Below are positions 35,767 to 43,933 of a stretch of DNA of 46,739 nt, piece after piece; position 1 is the stretch's first letter, and each line of letters begins with the position of its first letter. Source of the stretch: a virus; IMG/VR virus record IMGVR_UViG_3300037010_001408, positions 1 through 46,739 of that record; one strand, 5' to 3'. A model generated the notes under the pieces. The model was not told the DNA's origin, ran no database searches, and saw only the letters and a program-made list of their open reading frames with translations. Made by a program: the position numbers and the translations under genes.

Positions 35767-37382
35767 TGGAACTCGATGACATTGTAGTTAAAAAACCTAC
35801 AATAAAAGAATTAATGGCTGAAGAATTTACACGATGTGGATTGGATTCAAAGTACTTTATTAAAAAATATTGTACAATAGTTCATCCTCAACGTGGTAAA
35901 ATTTTATTTGAAACATATCCTTATCAAGATGATTTACTTGATATATTTGAATCTAAACATAGAACGATTATATTAAAAGGTAGACAATTAGGTATATCAA
36001 CATTATCAGCAGGTTTTATTTTATGGCGTATGATTTTTAATGATGATTATAATGTTGTTATTGTTGCTACAAAACAAAAAGTAGCAAAAAATCTTGTTAA
36101 GAAGGTAAAGATTATGAATGATCTTTTACCATCTTGGATGCGAAGTGAATGTATAGAAAATAACATGTTAAGTGTTGTTTTATCAAATGGTTCGCGTATT
36201 ATTGCAGAAACAACGGCAGAAGACGTAGGTCGTTCTGAAGCTGCATCATTGGTTGTTATTGATGAATGTGCTCACATTAAACGTATGAGTGATATTTGGA
36301 CAGCATTACAACCTACACTTTCAACAGGTGGTGATTGTATTGCTTTAAGTTCACCTAATGGATATGGTAACTGGTTTCATAAAACATGGTGTGATGCTGA
36401 AGAAGGACGTAATAGTTTTCAAACTGTAGAACTTCCTTGGAGTGTTCATCCTGAACGTACTCAAAAATGGAGAGATGAACAGGAAATTGAACTTGGTCCA
36501 AGAAGAGCTGCACAAGAATGTGATGCTAAGTTCTTGTCATCAGGTAATACTGTTATTGCTCCTGATATTTTAGAATGGTATCAAAACAATACAGTAAAAC
36601 AACCTATTCGTAAAATTACACCAACTGTTAGTTATAGCTCAGATCTTAAAGATACTATTTGGATTTGGAAAGATCCTGATTTTGATGCAAAGTATATTAT
36701 AAGTGGTGACGTTGCTCGTGGTGATGGTGATGATTATAGTACATTTCATATTATAGATACAAAAACATATGAACAAGTTGCTGAATTTGAAGGTAAATTA
36801 CCACCAAATAATTTCGGTGATTTAATATTAGAATATGCTGTAAAATATAATGATGCATATGTTATTGTTGAAAATGCAAACATTGGTATGGGTACATGTC
36901 AACGTTTAATTGATAGAGGATGTAGGAATCTTCATTATACAAAAGAATCTGATAAAAGAGGATTTGTTAATGAAAAGACAAAATTTTCATCGGCTATTAA
37001 AAAGAGTGATGTACCTGGGTTTACAATGTCATTAGCTACACGCCCATTAGTTATAAGTCAAATGGAAGAAATTATAAGATTAAAGCAAATTATAATAAAT
37101 TCACAAAGAACAATAACCCAATTACGTACATTTGTATACTTAAATAATAAACCACAAGCTGCATATGGTTATAATGATGATATTGTTATGGCATTATGTA
37201 TTGCTATTTTTGGTAGGGATGTTGCATTAATTAATATATCACGAAATGATTCAATGGTTACCGCAATGTTAGGTGCTATACATGTTAGCAGGTCAGAACA
37301 AAATACACATGGTAATATAATAACCAATCCTTGGCAATATGGAACTGGTAGACAAGCAATAAATTTAACGGAGTTTTTATAA
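35766..37382 (+). CDS. 17: Terminase large subunit (gp17)
   Basis: 538 residues. ATPase: KGRQLGIST (71-79, Walker A), VVIDECAH (163-170, Walker B plus Glu) and LSSPNGYGN (194-202, motif III). Nuclease: SGDVARGDGDD (313-323), IVENANIGMG (367-376) and YNDDIVMALC with Asp471/472, equivalents of the T4 catalytic acidic residues. It would pump DNA into the prohead and cut concatemers at headful. No intron or intein interrupts it. T4 gp17 is 610 residues. The downstream neighbours are an HD gene and the portal gene, not gp18/gp19 as in T4. Confidence 0.96.
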   Translation: MELDDIVVKKPTIKELMAEEFTRCGLDSKYFIKKYCTIVHPQRGKILFETYPYQDDLLDIFESKHRTIILKGRQLGISTLSAGFILWRMIFNDDYNVVIVATKQKVAKNLVKKVKIMNDLLPSWMRSECIENNMLSVVLSNGSRIIAETTAEDVGRSEAASLVVIDECAHIKRMSDIWTALQPTLSTGGDCIALSSPNGYGNWFHKTWCDAEEGRNSFQTVELPWSVHPERTQKWRDEQEIELGPRRAAQECDAKFLSSGNTVIAPDILEWYQNNTVKQPIRKITPTVSYSSDLKDTIWIWKDPDFDAKYIISGDVARGDGDDYSTFHIIDTKTYEQVAEFEGKLPPNNFGDLILEYAVKYNDAYVIVENANIGMGTCQRLIDRGCRNLHYTKESDKRGFVNEKTKFSSAIKKSDVPGFTMSLATRPLVISQMEEIIRLKQIIINSQRTITQLRTFVYLNNKPQAAYGYNDDIVMALCIAIFGRDVALINISRNDSMVTAMLGAIHVSRSEQNTHGNIITNPWQYGTGRQAINLTEFL

Positions 37383-37383
37383 A

Positions 37384-37881
37384 ATGAAATTATTGGAAGT
37401 ATCATTAATACAAAAGGCAGAACAATTTGCTAGAGAAGTACATACTGGACAGTTTAGAAAATCATCGATGAAACCTTACATTGTTCATCCATTATTAGTT
37501 TATAAACTAACAAAACATTTTGGTTTTGGTAAGAATGAACAAATAATTGCATTATTACATGATACATATGAAGATGGTGCAGATCCAAAAGCAATTGCCG
37601 ATTATATTGGTAAAACATTTGGTAGTAATATATTGTCTATTGTTTTACTATTATCACATGATAAATCGGTTGAATATAATACCTATTTATTAGCATTAGC
37701 AAAAAAATCACCATTTGCATTGAATGTTAAATTATGTGATATGATTGCAAATTTATCAGATGCACCAACACAAAGTCAATATAATAAATATAAGTCAGGA
37801 TTCATGAATTTGAAATCTAACAATATTTATATACAGGACAACTTACTAAAGACATTAAACAAGATTTTCAAATTAGGATAA
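37384..37881 (+). CDS. SpoT/MESH1-like HD hydrolase (putative (p)ppGpp hydrolase)
   Basis: 165 residues. The signature AEQFAREVHTGQFRKSS (His20), PYIVHP (31-36), ALLHDTYED (56-64 with His59-Asp60 and Glu63-Asp64) and KLCDMIANLSD (Asp119) is the metal-binding set of the RelA/SpoT hydrolase domain and small alarmone hydrolases. There is no synthetase domain. It would remove pyrophosphate from (p)ppGpp, or a related nucleotide, lowering the stringent response during infection. It starts one base after the terminase stop and the portal gene starts three bases later, so it is embedded in the packaging operon. Confidence 0.83.
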   Translation: MKLLEVSLIQKAEQFAREVHTGQFRKSSMKPYIVHPLLVYKLTKHFGFGKNEQIIALLHDTYEDGADPKAIADYIGKTFGSNILSIVLLLSHDKSVEYNTYLLALAKKSPFALNVKLCDMIANLSDAPTQSQYNKYKSGFMNLKSNNIYIQDNLLKTLNKIFKLG

Positions 37882-37884
37882 TAC

Positions 37885-39690
37885 ATGAGTGTATTCAGCT
37901 CTATAAATAAACTTTTCAGTACCGACCTTATTATACGAAACTATAAGGGCGTAAACATGAAACCTATGGATGTTTACAACCCTAAAGTAGTTGGTAATAT
38001 GGCTAATAACTATATGGGTTCAAGATATCAAAATCTTTACTCAACATTAGCTATGGTTAATTCACAAAACCAAGGTATGCCAATTCATACTATGAGACTT
38101 ATGATGTTTAGAGATTATGAATTAATGGACCAAGATCCAATACTTCACTCTGCATTAGACTTATATTCTGAAGAATGTGCAATACGTAATGAATTTGGTG
38201 AAATAGTAAAAATAAAATGTGAAGATGAAGAAATTAATGAAGTACTTCATAATTTATTTTATAATGTATTAAATGTTAATTTTAATCTTAGATCATGGGT
38301 AAGATCATTTGTTAAGTATGGTGATTTCTTTATGAAATTAAACATAGTCGATAAATTAGGAATAGTTGATACCGTAACAATGTCACCATATGACGTAACT
38401 CGAGTTGAAGAAGTTAATAAATCAACTGGTAAAATAGATACTAAATATGCTATTGAAGGTTATAAATTCCGTGGTGAATTACAACCATATGAAATGGCTC
38501 ATTTTAGATTACAAAGTGATATTAACTTTTTACCTTATGGTAAATCCGCAATTGAAGGAGCACGTCGTGTTTGGAAACAATTAAACCTTGCTGAAGATGC
38601 AATGTTAATTCATCGTATTATTAGAGCTCCACAAAAAAGAGTATTTAGTATTGAGGTTGGTAACTTAAATGCAAATGAAGTTGACCCATACATGAAGAAC
38701 ATGATTAATAGTATGAAAAAAGTACCATTAATCGATGAACAAACTGGTGATTATAACTTAAAATATAATATACAAAATATTACTGAAGATTTTTATCTTC
38801 CTGTTAGAAATGGTGAAAGTGGTAATAAAATTGATACACTTGAAGCATTAGGTAATGAAACTATTGAAGATATTGAATATTTTAAGAATAAAATGTTTGC
38901 GGCATTACGTATACCTAAAGCATGGTTAGGTTTTGAAGAATCCGTTGGTTCTAAATCATTGCTTTCGGCTGAAGATGTTCGATTTGCTAGAACTATTGAA
39001 AATATGCAAGCAGTTATTGTTGGTGAATTAACAAAAATAGCAAAAATACATTTATTTGCTCAAGGATATAATGAAGATGATTTAGAATCATTTACCATTA
39101 GCTTAAATAGCCCATCTATAGTATATGAACAAGAAAAATTAGAATTATGGAAAGGCCGAATTGAATTAGCCGATAGTATACGTGCAGGTAAAATGTTATC
39201 TGAAAAATGGATATATGAAAACATATATCAAATGACATCTAATGAAATAGAATCACAAAAAGAAGAAGTACTTAATGATGCTCATAGAGATCATAGACTT
39301 ACTCAAATTGTTGAACAAGGAAATGATCCTAATGTTTCAGGTGAACATGCAACAGATACAACATCGAGAATAGTAAATAAACCCGATGATGTACAATACG
39401 CAGGTCCTACAGGCCGTGGGGGCGGTGTAGCATCACCTCAACTTAATCAAGGTGGAAAACCACAACCAGAAGGTGCACCCGTACAAAGAGGTTCTAATTA
39501 TGGTACTGATAAATCTACATTTGGTAGAGATGCATTAGGAAAGAATAAAGCTCCTGCAGGATTAGATAAATCTACAGGTTTAGACTTTAAAAACAATTCA
39601 CCTTTAGCTACTGAAGATGAATTTACCGAATTACACTTGACAGAAGAAGATGAAATTAAATTTGATGATAAAATGATAGATTTAATATGA
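37885..39690 (+). CDS. 20: Portal vertex protein (gp20)
   Basis: 601 residues. Family features are RDYELMDQDPILHSALDLY, then SWVRSFVKYGDFFMKLN, LPYGKSAIEGARRVWKQL, and AALRIPKAWLGFEE with LSAEDVRFARTIENMQ. The C-terminal 110 residues are Gly/Pro/Asn-rich and acidic at the end (LTEEDEIKFDDKMIDLI). The protein forms the 12-fold ring through which DNA enters. T4 gp20 is 524 residues, so the C-terminal low-complexity extension here is additional. Directly upstream is the small HD gene. Confidence 0.94.
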   Translation: MSVFSSINKLFSTDLIIRNYKGVNMKPMDVYNPKVVGNMANNYMGSRYQNLYSTLAMVNSQNQGMPIHTMRLMMFRDYELMDQDPILHSALDLYSEECAIRNEFGEIVKIKCEDEEINEVLHNLFYNVLNVNFNLRSWVRSFVKYGDFFMKLNIVDKLGIVDTVTMSPYDVTRVEEVNKSTGKIDTKYAIEGYKFRGELQPYEMAHFRLQSDINFLPYGKSAIEGARRVWKQLNLAEDAMLIHRIIRAPQKRVFSIEVGNLNANEVDPYMKNMINSMKKVPLIDEQTGDYNLKYNIQNITEDFYLPVRNGESGNKIDTLEALGNETIEDIEYFKNKMFAALRIPKAWLGFEESVGSKSLLSAEDVRFARTIENMQAVIVGELTKIAKIHLFAQGYNEDDLESFTISLNSPSIVYEQEKLELWKGRIELADSIRAGKMLSEKWIYENIYQMTSNEIESQKEEVLNDAHRDHRLTQIVEQGNDPNVSGEHATDTTSRIVNKPDDVQYAGPTGRGGGVASPQLNQGGKPQPEGAPVQRGSNYGTDKSTFGRDALGKNKAPAGLDKSTGLDFKNNSPLATEDEFTELHLTEEDEIKFDDKMIDLI

Positions 39691-39748
39691 AAAATGATTG
39701 TTTTCTTAAATCTGTAATAATTATATTAAAAAAACGTTTGGAGATGTC

Positions 39749-40645
39749 TTGGTGAAAATCAAACACAATAAGTTAAAAAATACATACATATTATTTGAAT
39801 TACTTTCTCGTCAAATTGCGACCGATGCATTAAATGATATGCCGACGTCAAATGCAATTAATATTATAAAGAAACATTATTCAAAATCATCAGAATTGTT
39901 AAAAGAATATAATTTATACAAAAAATTATTAGAAACAAATTTTTCTGCCGAATCAAAAGCGCAAACTTATATTGATTTTGTTCTAAATGAAAGAAAGAAG
40001 CTAAATGCAGAATTACTTAGAACTGAAAAATACAATGTAGTAAATGAGATATCTAAACAATATGATATTAAAACACTATTTAATTCAAAAATAAGCAATT
40101 ATAAAGAATGTGCATCAATATATAAATTATTTGAATATGGTTGTTTAACCGAAGCTATACAAAATACTGAAGAATTAGTTGATTCTAGAGATAATATATT
40201 AAGTATAATAACAAATAAAAAAATTACAACTGAGACTTCAAACGTTGTTAATGAATTTATGTCACAAAGTAAAGACTTACGTGCATTATCATATAATATT
40301 TTGGTTGATAAATTCAATTCAAAATATGGCAAATCTTTAAACAAATCACAATGTGAAATACTTCGTACTTATTTATATAATGCTACCGATAGTATAGCAT
40401 TAAAAGAATACATTAATAAAAAAACCGAATCATATATTTTTAACATTAAAAAATTGTTAGAAATGCATGATGATAAAGTATTAAAAGCTAAACTGAGTGT
40501 TGTTTTGGAATCATTAGAAAAAATAACAAAACAACCAAAAATTAAAGAATCATATATTGTAGCTTTAATGGAAACATCCAATTTAATTGTTGAAATGAAA
40601 AAATCTCTTAAATTAAAACAAGTGGAAGTTGCCAATGATACCTAA
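39749..40645 (+). CDS. Conserved head-region protein, 298 aa
   Basis: Starts at TTG 39749 or GTG 39752, both within good distance of TTTGGAG (39737-39743). The N-terminus KLKNTYILFELLSRQIATD, followed by INIIKKHYSKSSELLKEYNL, is a recurring pattern in proteins located between portal and prohead protease in T4-like marine phages (family recollection, function unassigned). It is helical throughout with no membrane segment. A role as a prohead core component, like T4 gp67/gp68, would fit position but is inference. Confidence 0.68.
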   Translation: MVKIKHNKLKNTYILFELLSRQIATDALNDMPTSNAINIIKKHYSKSSELLKEYNLYKKLLETNFSAESKAQTYIDFVLNERKKLNAELLRTEKYNVVNEISKQYDIKTLFNSKISNYKECASIYKLFEYGCLTEAIQNTEELVDSRDNILSIITNKKITTETSNVVNEFMSQSKDLRALSYNILVDKFNSKYGKSLNKSQCEILRTYLYNATDSIALKEYINKKTESYIFNIKKLLEMHDDKVLKAKLSVVLESLEKITKQPKIKESYIVALMETSNLIVEMKKSLKLKQVEVANDT

Positions 40646-40808
40646 AAAAAATAAATCTTTAAAACGTCATGTTAAAACGTGTATAAAAGATCTACTTGAT
40701 GAAATGACTTCATCAGGAGCAGTTGGAGCATATTCTACTCCGTTTTTCATAAAACCAGATAAGACTAAAAAGAATAACATAGTACGTAGACGTATGACGG
40801 GTAAGTAA
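40635..40808 (+). CDS. Small basic head-region protein, 57 aa
   Basis: ATG 40635 overlaps the previous gene by 11 bases, and TAA 40806-40808 overlaps the next ATG by one base, so it fills the gap exactly. The sequence has a Lys/Arg-rich start, LLDEMTSSGAVGAYSTPF in the middle and a basic end. The 'TSGAVGAYsTP' motif resembles a short element I recall in small head-region proteins of related phages. It is too short for routine ORF cutoffs. Possibly a core or decoration peptide. Confidence 0.7.
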   Translation: MIPKKNKSLKRHVKTCIKDLLDEMTSSGAVGAYSTPFFIKPDKTKKNNIVRRRMTGK

Positions 40809-41134
40809 TGGCTGAGGAAATTACAATTGATGAAAAAATAAGCAAGATGTATACAAACAGTAAATGTTCATATTGCGTTCTAAAATTAAATTTCAAAAAA
40901 TATAATCCGGATAATCCATTTTTTGATATAACCTTTAATAAGGGAGTAGATGGTCATCCAAAAACACAAATTTGTCAGTTTCCAGAAGGCGTTAAAACAA
41001 TTAATGATAGAGAAGCATACTTAAAAAAATTTAAGGATATGTTATATATTGAATTAATAGATTTATCAATTAAATATGATAATGAATTAAAGGAAAGATT
41101 AAAAGGAATAGAAACAAAATGTCTAACACAATAA
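40808..41134 (+). CDS. Hypothetical head-region protein, 108 aa
   Basis: TAATG junction with the previous small gene, and 16-base overlap with the next. Contains CSYC near the N-terminus, a beta region (FFDITFNKG) and a helical C-terminus. No recognised family. Context between portal and prohead protease suggests a head-associated protein or assembly factor. Confidence 0.6.
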   Translation: MAEEITIDEKISKMYTNSKCSYCVLKLNFKKYNPDNPFFDITFNKGVDGHPKTQICQFPEGVKTINDREAYLKKFKDMLYIELIDLSIKYDNELKERLKGIETKCLTQ

Positions 41135-41472
41135 AAATGATGAGCTTGCTTAAAGAAGCTCCAGAACGTAAAGCACCACTATTAAAGACAAGTTCTAATA
41201 TAAATTTTAAGAAACCTGAAGCTAATTGGTTATATGCCGATTGGATATCTGAAAAGAAACCAAACATGGGATTTAGTGTTGTAAAAGTTGGTGATAAAAC
41301 TATTTGTATAGCAGGTTCTGATTCAGGTAATAAAAAAGGTACAAGAGAAGATTATATTCATGACCAAAGTAGACGTCCAATTGGTATAGGTGTAACATTG
41401 GATTCTGCTAAAATAACAAATTTACACCCATTAGCACAATATGGTACATTACCATTGTTTGTATATAAATAA
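41119..41472 (+). CDS. Possible internal head protein with CTS-like N-terminus, 117 aa
   Basis: ATG 41119 lies inside the previous gene. The N-terminus MSNTIKMMSLLKEAPER resembles capsid-targeting peptides of T4 internal proteins (short Met-Lys-hydrophobic stretch ending in a Glu site cleaved by the prohead protease). The rest (about 30-117) is a small beta-rich domain (FSVVKVGDKTICIAGSD, then LHPLAQYGTLPLFVYK). Function unknown; if packaged, it could be ejected into the host with DNA. Confidence 0.6.
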   Translation: MSNTIKMMSLLKEAPERKAPLLKTSSNINFKKPEANWLYADWISEKKPNMGFSVVKVGDKTICIAGSDSGNKKGTREDYIHDQSRRPIGIGVTLDSAKITNLHPLAQYGTLPLFVYK

Positions 41473-41483
41473 GAAAGTATATA

Positions 41484-41822
41484 ATGAAAATAATGAAATT
41501 ACTTGAAGCTAGCCCTATTGCTTTAACAGATGAGCAAAAAAATAAAATTAAAGCATTTGTAGATAAATTAAAAAAATATGGTGCAACAAAAGTAAAATAT
41601 GAAAAAGAATACCATGTAGTTATATGTGATTCATATAATGTATATTTTGGTAATAGTACATTTCGTCAACATGTATGTTCATGTTTTTCTAAAGAAGATG
41701 CAAACTATATAGCAGATGTCATAAATAAAAAATCAGCAGCCGCAAAGGAACCATCTTTAAAAGATAAAGCAACTATTAAATTAGATGATAGATTAACCTT
41801 TGATATGCATGATTTTGTATAA
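41484..41822 (+). CDS. Possible internal head protein with CTS-like N-terminus, 112 aa
   Basis: Ribosome binding site AAGAAAGTATA. The N-terminus MKIMKLLEASP is even closer to a capsid-targeting peptide than its neighbour. Helical start (EQKNKIKAFVDKLKKYG), then beta strands (KYHVVICDSYNVYFG-like region) with CSCFSK, and a Lys/Ala-rich end. Unrecognised small domain. Gap to gp21 is eight bases. Confidence 0.6.
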   Translation: MKIMKLLEASPIALTDEQKNKIKAFVDKLKKYGATKVKYEKEYHVVICDSYNVYFGNSTFRQHVCSCFSKEDANYIADVINKKSAAAKEPSLKDKATIKLDDRLTFDMHDFV

Positions 41823-41830
41823 GGAATATA

Positions 41831-42466
41831 ATGGGTAATATAATTAAATATGATGCGGAACATCCTTTAATAGAAACAATAGGAACTATAACATATAAAG
41901 GCGATACTAAATTATTAACAGAATCAATGAGTACTGATGAACCTATATATGTAGATACATTATTGCAAATGGCTGATACTGAAAATGGTAATGGTAGGGA
42001 ATATCCTTATAATATTCTTAAACCATCAATAGATCGTTATGCAGCAAGATTTATTCCTAAAAGATCTTATGGTGAATTAGACCATCCTGATAGTGCAGAG
42101 CCTCCAGCATTACAACGTGCTTCTCATAGAATTGTAAAGATTTGGTGGGAAAATAAAATTGAATGTTACGGTCGTCTAAAGATTCTTAACACTCCCCTTG
42201 GAAAAATAGTAAAAATAATATTAGCCGAAGGAGGTGAAGTCGCAGTTTCCTCAAGAGGTGTAGGTTCTGTAGAAGAGTTAGGCTCTGGACTATATCGGGT
42301 TATGGATGATTTTGAAATGATATGTTGGGATATTGTTTCAAATCCATCAACAAAAGGTGCATGGGTACACGTGGTGAATGAAAATCAAAAAATTAATACA
42401 AATATCAATAAACAAAATACAAAGATTGATAATATCATTGGTGATATTTTATCATCATTAAATTAG
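41831..42466 (+). CDS. 21: Prohead core protease (gp21)
   Basis: 211 residues, about T4 size (212). ENGNGREYPYNIL (51-63) is the family entry motif, GELDHP (81-86) holds the catalytic His85, and VAVSSRG (147-153) the catalytic Ser. It belongs to the herpesvirus-assemblin-like serine protease group and would cleave scaffold, capsid and internal proteins at sites ending in Glu after prohead assembly. It lies between CTS-like small proteins, which are plausible substrates, and gp22/gp23. Confidence 0.92.
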   Translation: MGNIIKYDAEHPLIETIGTITYKGDTKLLTESMSTDEPIYVDTLLQMADTENGNGREYPYNILKPSIDRYAARFIPKRSYGELDHPDSAEPPALQRASHRIVKIWWENKIECYGRLKILNTPLGKIVKIILAEGGEVAVSSRGVGSVEELGSGLYRVMDDFEMICWDIVSNPSTKGAWVHVVNENQKINTNINKQNTKIDNIIGDILSSLN

Positions 42467-42472
42467 GATTAT

Positions 42473-42931
42473 ATGAAATTAATAAATTTAATAAATGAAG
42501 ATTTGAAAGTTACATTAGATATTCCTAAAAATGATCCAAATTACTGGAATGGTAAAGGATTTTCAAATTATAGTACATCCGGAATTGAAACTATTGCAAA
42601 AGGCTTACATAATTATATAAATAAATTTTATAAAAAATATGCAGACAAAGATTTGGTTACTGACTTTAATGATATGCAATTAATGTTAAATGAAAAGGAT
42701 GATGTGATTAAAATAAAATTTGGCGTACAAATGTCATATAATATATTTAATCATGATGTACCATTACCGGTTAAAATATTTGTTAAATTATTAACTAAAC
42801 AAAATATACCATTTATTATTAAAAACGGTGAACATAAAAATTGGCGTGGTAAAGTAATTACCGAAAAATCAATTGATTTTATTACAATTAAAACTGACGA
42901 TTTCTTAAAAATTAAGACATCAAATTTATAA
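42473..42931 (+). CDS. Possible internal head protein, 152 aa
   Basis: Starts six bases after gp21. The N-terminus MKLINLINEDLKVTLDIP resembles the CTS-like starts of the 41119 and 41484 products. The remainder is a mixed alpha/beta domain (IFNHDVPLPVKIFVKLLTKQ, IIKNGEHKNWRGKVI). No known family. Location next to the prohead protease and the N-terminal likeness suggest a head-internal protein processed by gp21. Confidence 0.58.
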   Translation: MKLINLINEDLKVTLDIPKNDPNYWNGKGFSNYSTSGIETIAKGLHNYINKFYKKYADKDLVTDFNDMQLMLNEKDDVIKIKFGVQMSYNIFNHDVPLPVKIFVKLLTKQNIPFIIKNGEHKNWRGKVITEKSIDFITIKTDDFLKIKTSNL

Positions 42932-42952
42932 TAACAAACAAAAGAGGTTCTA

Positions 42953-43168
42953 ATGGGTGCACATAATTATTCAAATGCCGGAGTTTTAGTAAAAAATGGC
43001 AATGTTGAAAAAGCACTATCTATATTCAAAAAAAGAATTAAAAATTGTGGTATCATGAACGAGTTAAAAGAAAGAACTCATTATATAAAACCATCGGCTA
43101 AAAAAAGAGCCGCTAAATTAACTATATTAAATAGAATTTCAAAAGAGAAAAAGACAGAAACACAATAA
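42953..43168 (+). CDS. rpsU: Ribosomal protein bS21 homologue
   Basis: 71 residues, start after AAAGAGGTTCTA. The pattern VKNGNVEKALSIFKKRIKN, then NELKERTHYIKPSAKKR, matches bS21: variable N-terminus, 'vekALr-FKR-k-k-G', 'E-rer-yY-KPS-k-rR'. bS21 binds the 30S platform near the anti-Shine-Dalgarno site and affects mRNA selection. Phage copies are known in pelagiphages and large phages and may replace host bS21. Its position between head genes is unusual for translation factors, but tight spacing suggests late expression. Confidence 0.85.
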   Translation: MGAHNYSNAGVLVKNGNVEKALSIFKKRIKNCGIMNELKERTHYIKPSAKKRAAKLTILNRISKEKKTETQ

Positions 43169-43206
43169 TTATTAATTATTGATAAACTATAAAGGATTTT
43201 TAATTG

Positions 43207-43752
43207 ATGAATGATAATATAATACAACCAACTGGTGATGATTGGAGCAAATGGGGTACATATGTTATAAATCAATTAAAGGAAAATCAAGAGTCTGTAA
43301 AGGATGTATCTAGTAAAATAAATGCAATTCATACTGATTTAGTTGATAGATTATCCGATAGTATTTCTCTAACTGAAAAGGACGTTGCTTCATCAATTCG
43401 TAACTTGGAAGAAAAAGTTGCAAAAATGATTGGTGAAATTGACTTTAAAATTAATACATCATTACAAAACATTCAAAATAAAAATGATAGAATGGTTGAT
43501 GAATTAAAACTTGAAGTTAAATCATTAAAAACGTTTGAAATGAGAGAAATGAACTCAACCATTAATAAGTTAACTGAACGTGTTAGTGGAATAGAATTAA
43601 GTTTAACAAAAGATATTAATAGCATTGATAAAGATGTTAATGGTCAAAAGAATTTTACTTTAGGTAAATCCGCTATTTGGGGTGCCATAATTACAATATC
43701 ATTAACATTATTAATGTCAGCTATAAATTTATTTGTTAAATTTGCAAAATAA
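43207..43752 (+). CDS. Coiled-coil protein with C-terminal membrane anchor
   Basis: 181 residues from ATG 43207 (TTG 43204 would add one). The start IIQPTGDDWSKWGTYVINQL recalls a short N-terminal motif of other phage proteins. Residues 30-145 are heptad-rich coiled coil (LEEKVAKMIGEIDFKI, then LEVKSLKTFEMREM). One transmembrane segment (about 158-178, AIWGAIITISLTLLMSAINL) ends in a short basic tail. A tail-anchored coiled coil could act in assembly at the membrane or as a spanin-like lysis factor; neither is shown. Confidence 0.65.
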   Translation: MNDNIIQPTGDDWSKWGTYVINQLKENQESVKDVSSKINAIHTDLVDRLSDSISLTEKDVASSIRNLEEKVAKMIGEIDFKINTSLQNIQNKNDRMVDELKLEVKSLKTFEMREMNSTINKLTERVSGIELSLTKDINSIDKDVNGQKNFTLGKSAIWGAIITISLTLLMSAINLFVKFAK

Positions 43753-43933
43753 ATATATAGAATAAATAGAATAAATAATTATTCTATATATTTATATAGA
43801 TACGAATCAAATCGAAAAATACATCATATATATGATGTCATACCAAAAATTAACTGCATTAAACTTCTAATAAGTTTAAAGATTAAATTCATTGTATTAA
43901 CATTATACAATTTTATTGAATTTAGGAGACCCT
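43753..43933 (+). promoter_or_regulatory. Capsid-operon leader: promoter motif, hairpins and palindrome
   Basis: 181 bases without a gene upstream of the scaffold-capsid genes. In order: an AT hairpin ATAGAATAA/TTATTCTAT (43766-43787), the promoter motif TATATTTATA at 43787-43796, a perfect 18-bp palindrome ACATCATATATATGATGT (43821-43838), a TTAAACTT/AAGTTTAA hairpin with five-base loop (43859-43879), and Shine-Dalgarno AGGAG (43924-43928) six bases before ATG 43934. The long leader and strong site fit high late expression of the capsid; the palindrome could be a protein or RNA-stability site. Confidence 0.65.

Noticed and set aside
43756-43789. Terminator for the coiled-coil membrane gene
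   Set aside because: The hairpin is purely A/T plus one G-C pair and has no T run after it; more likely part of the leader.
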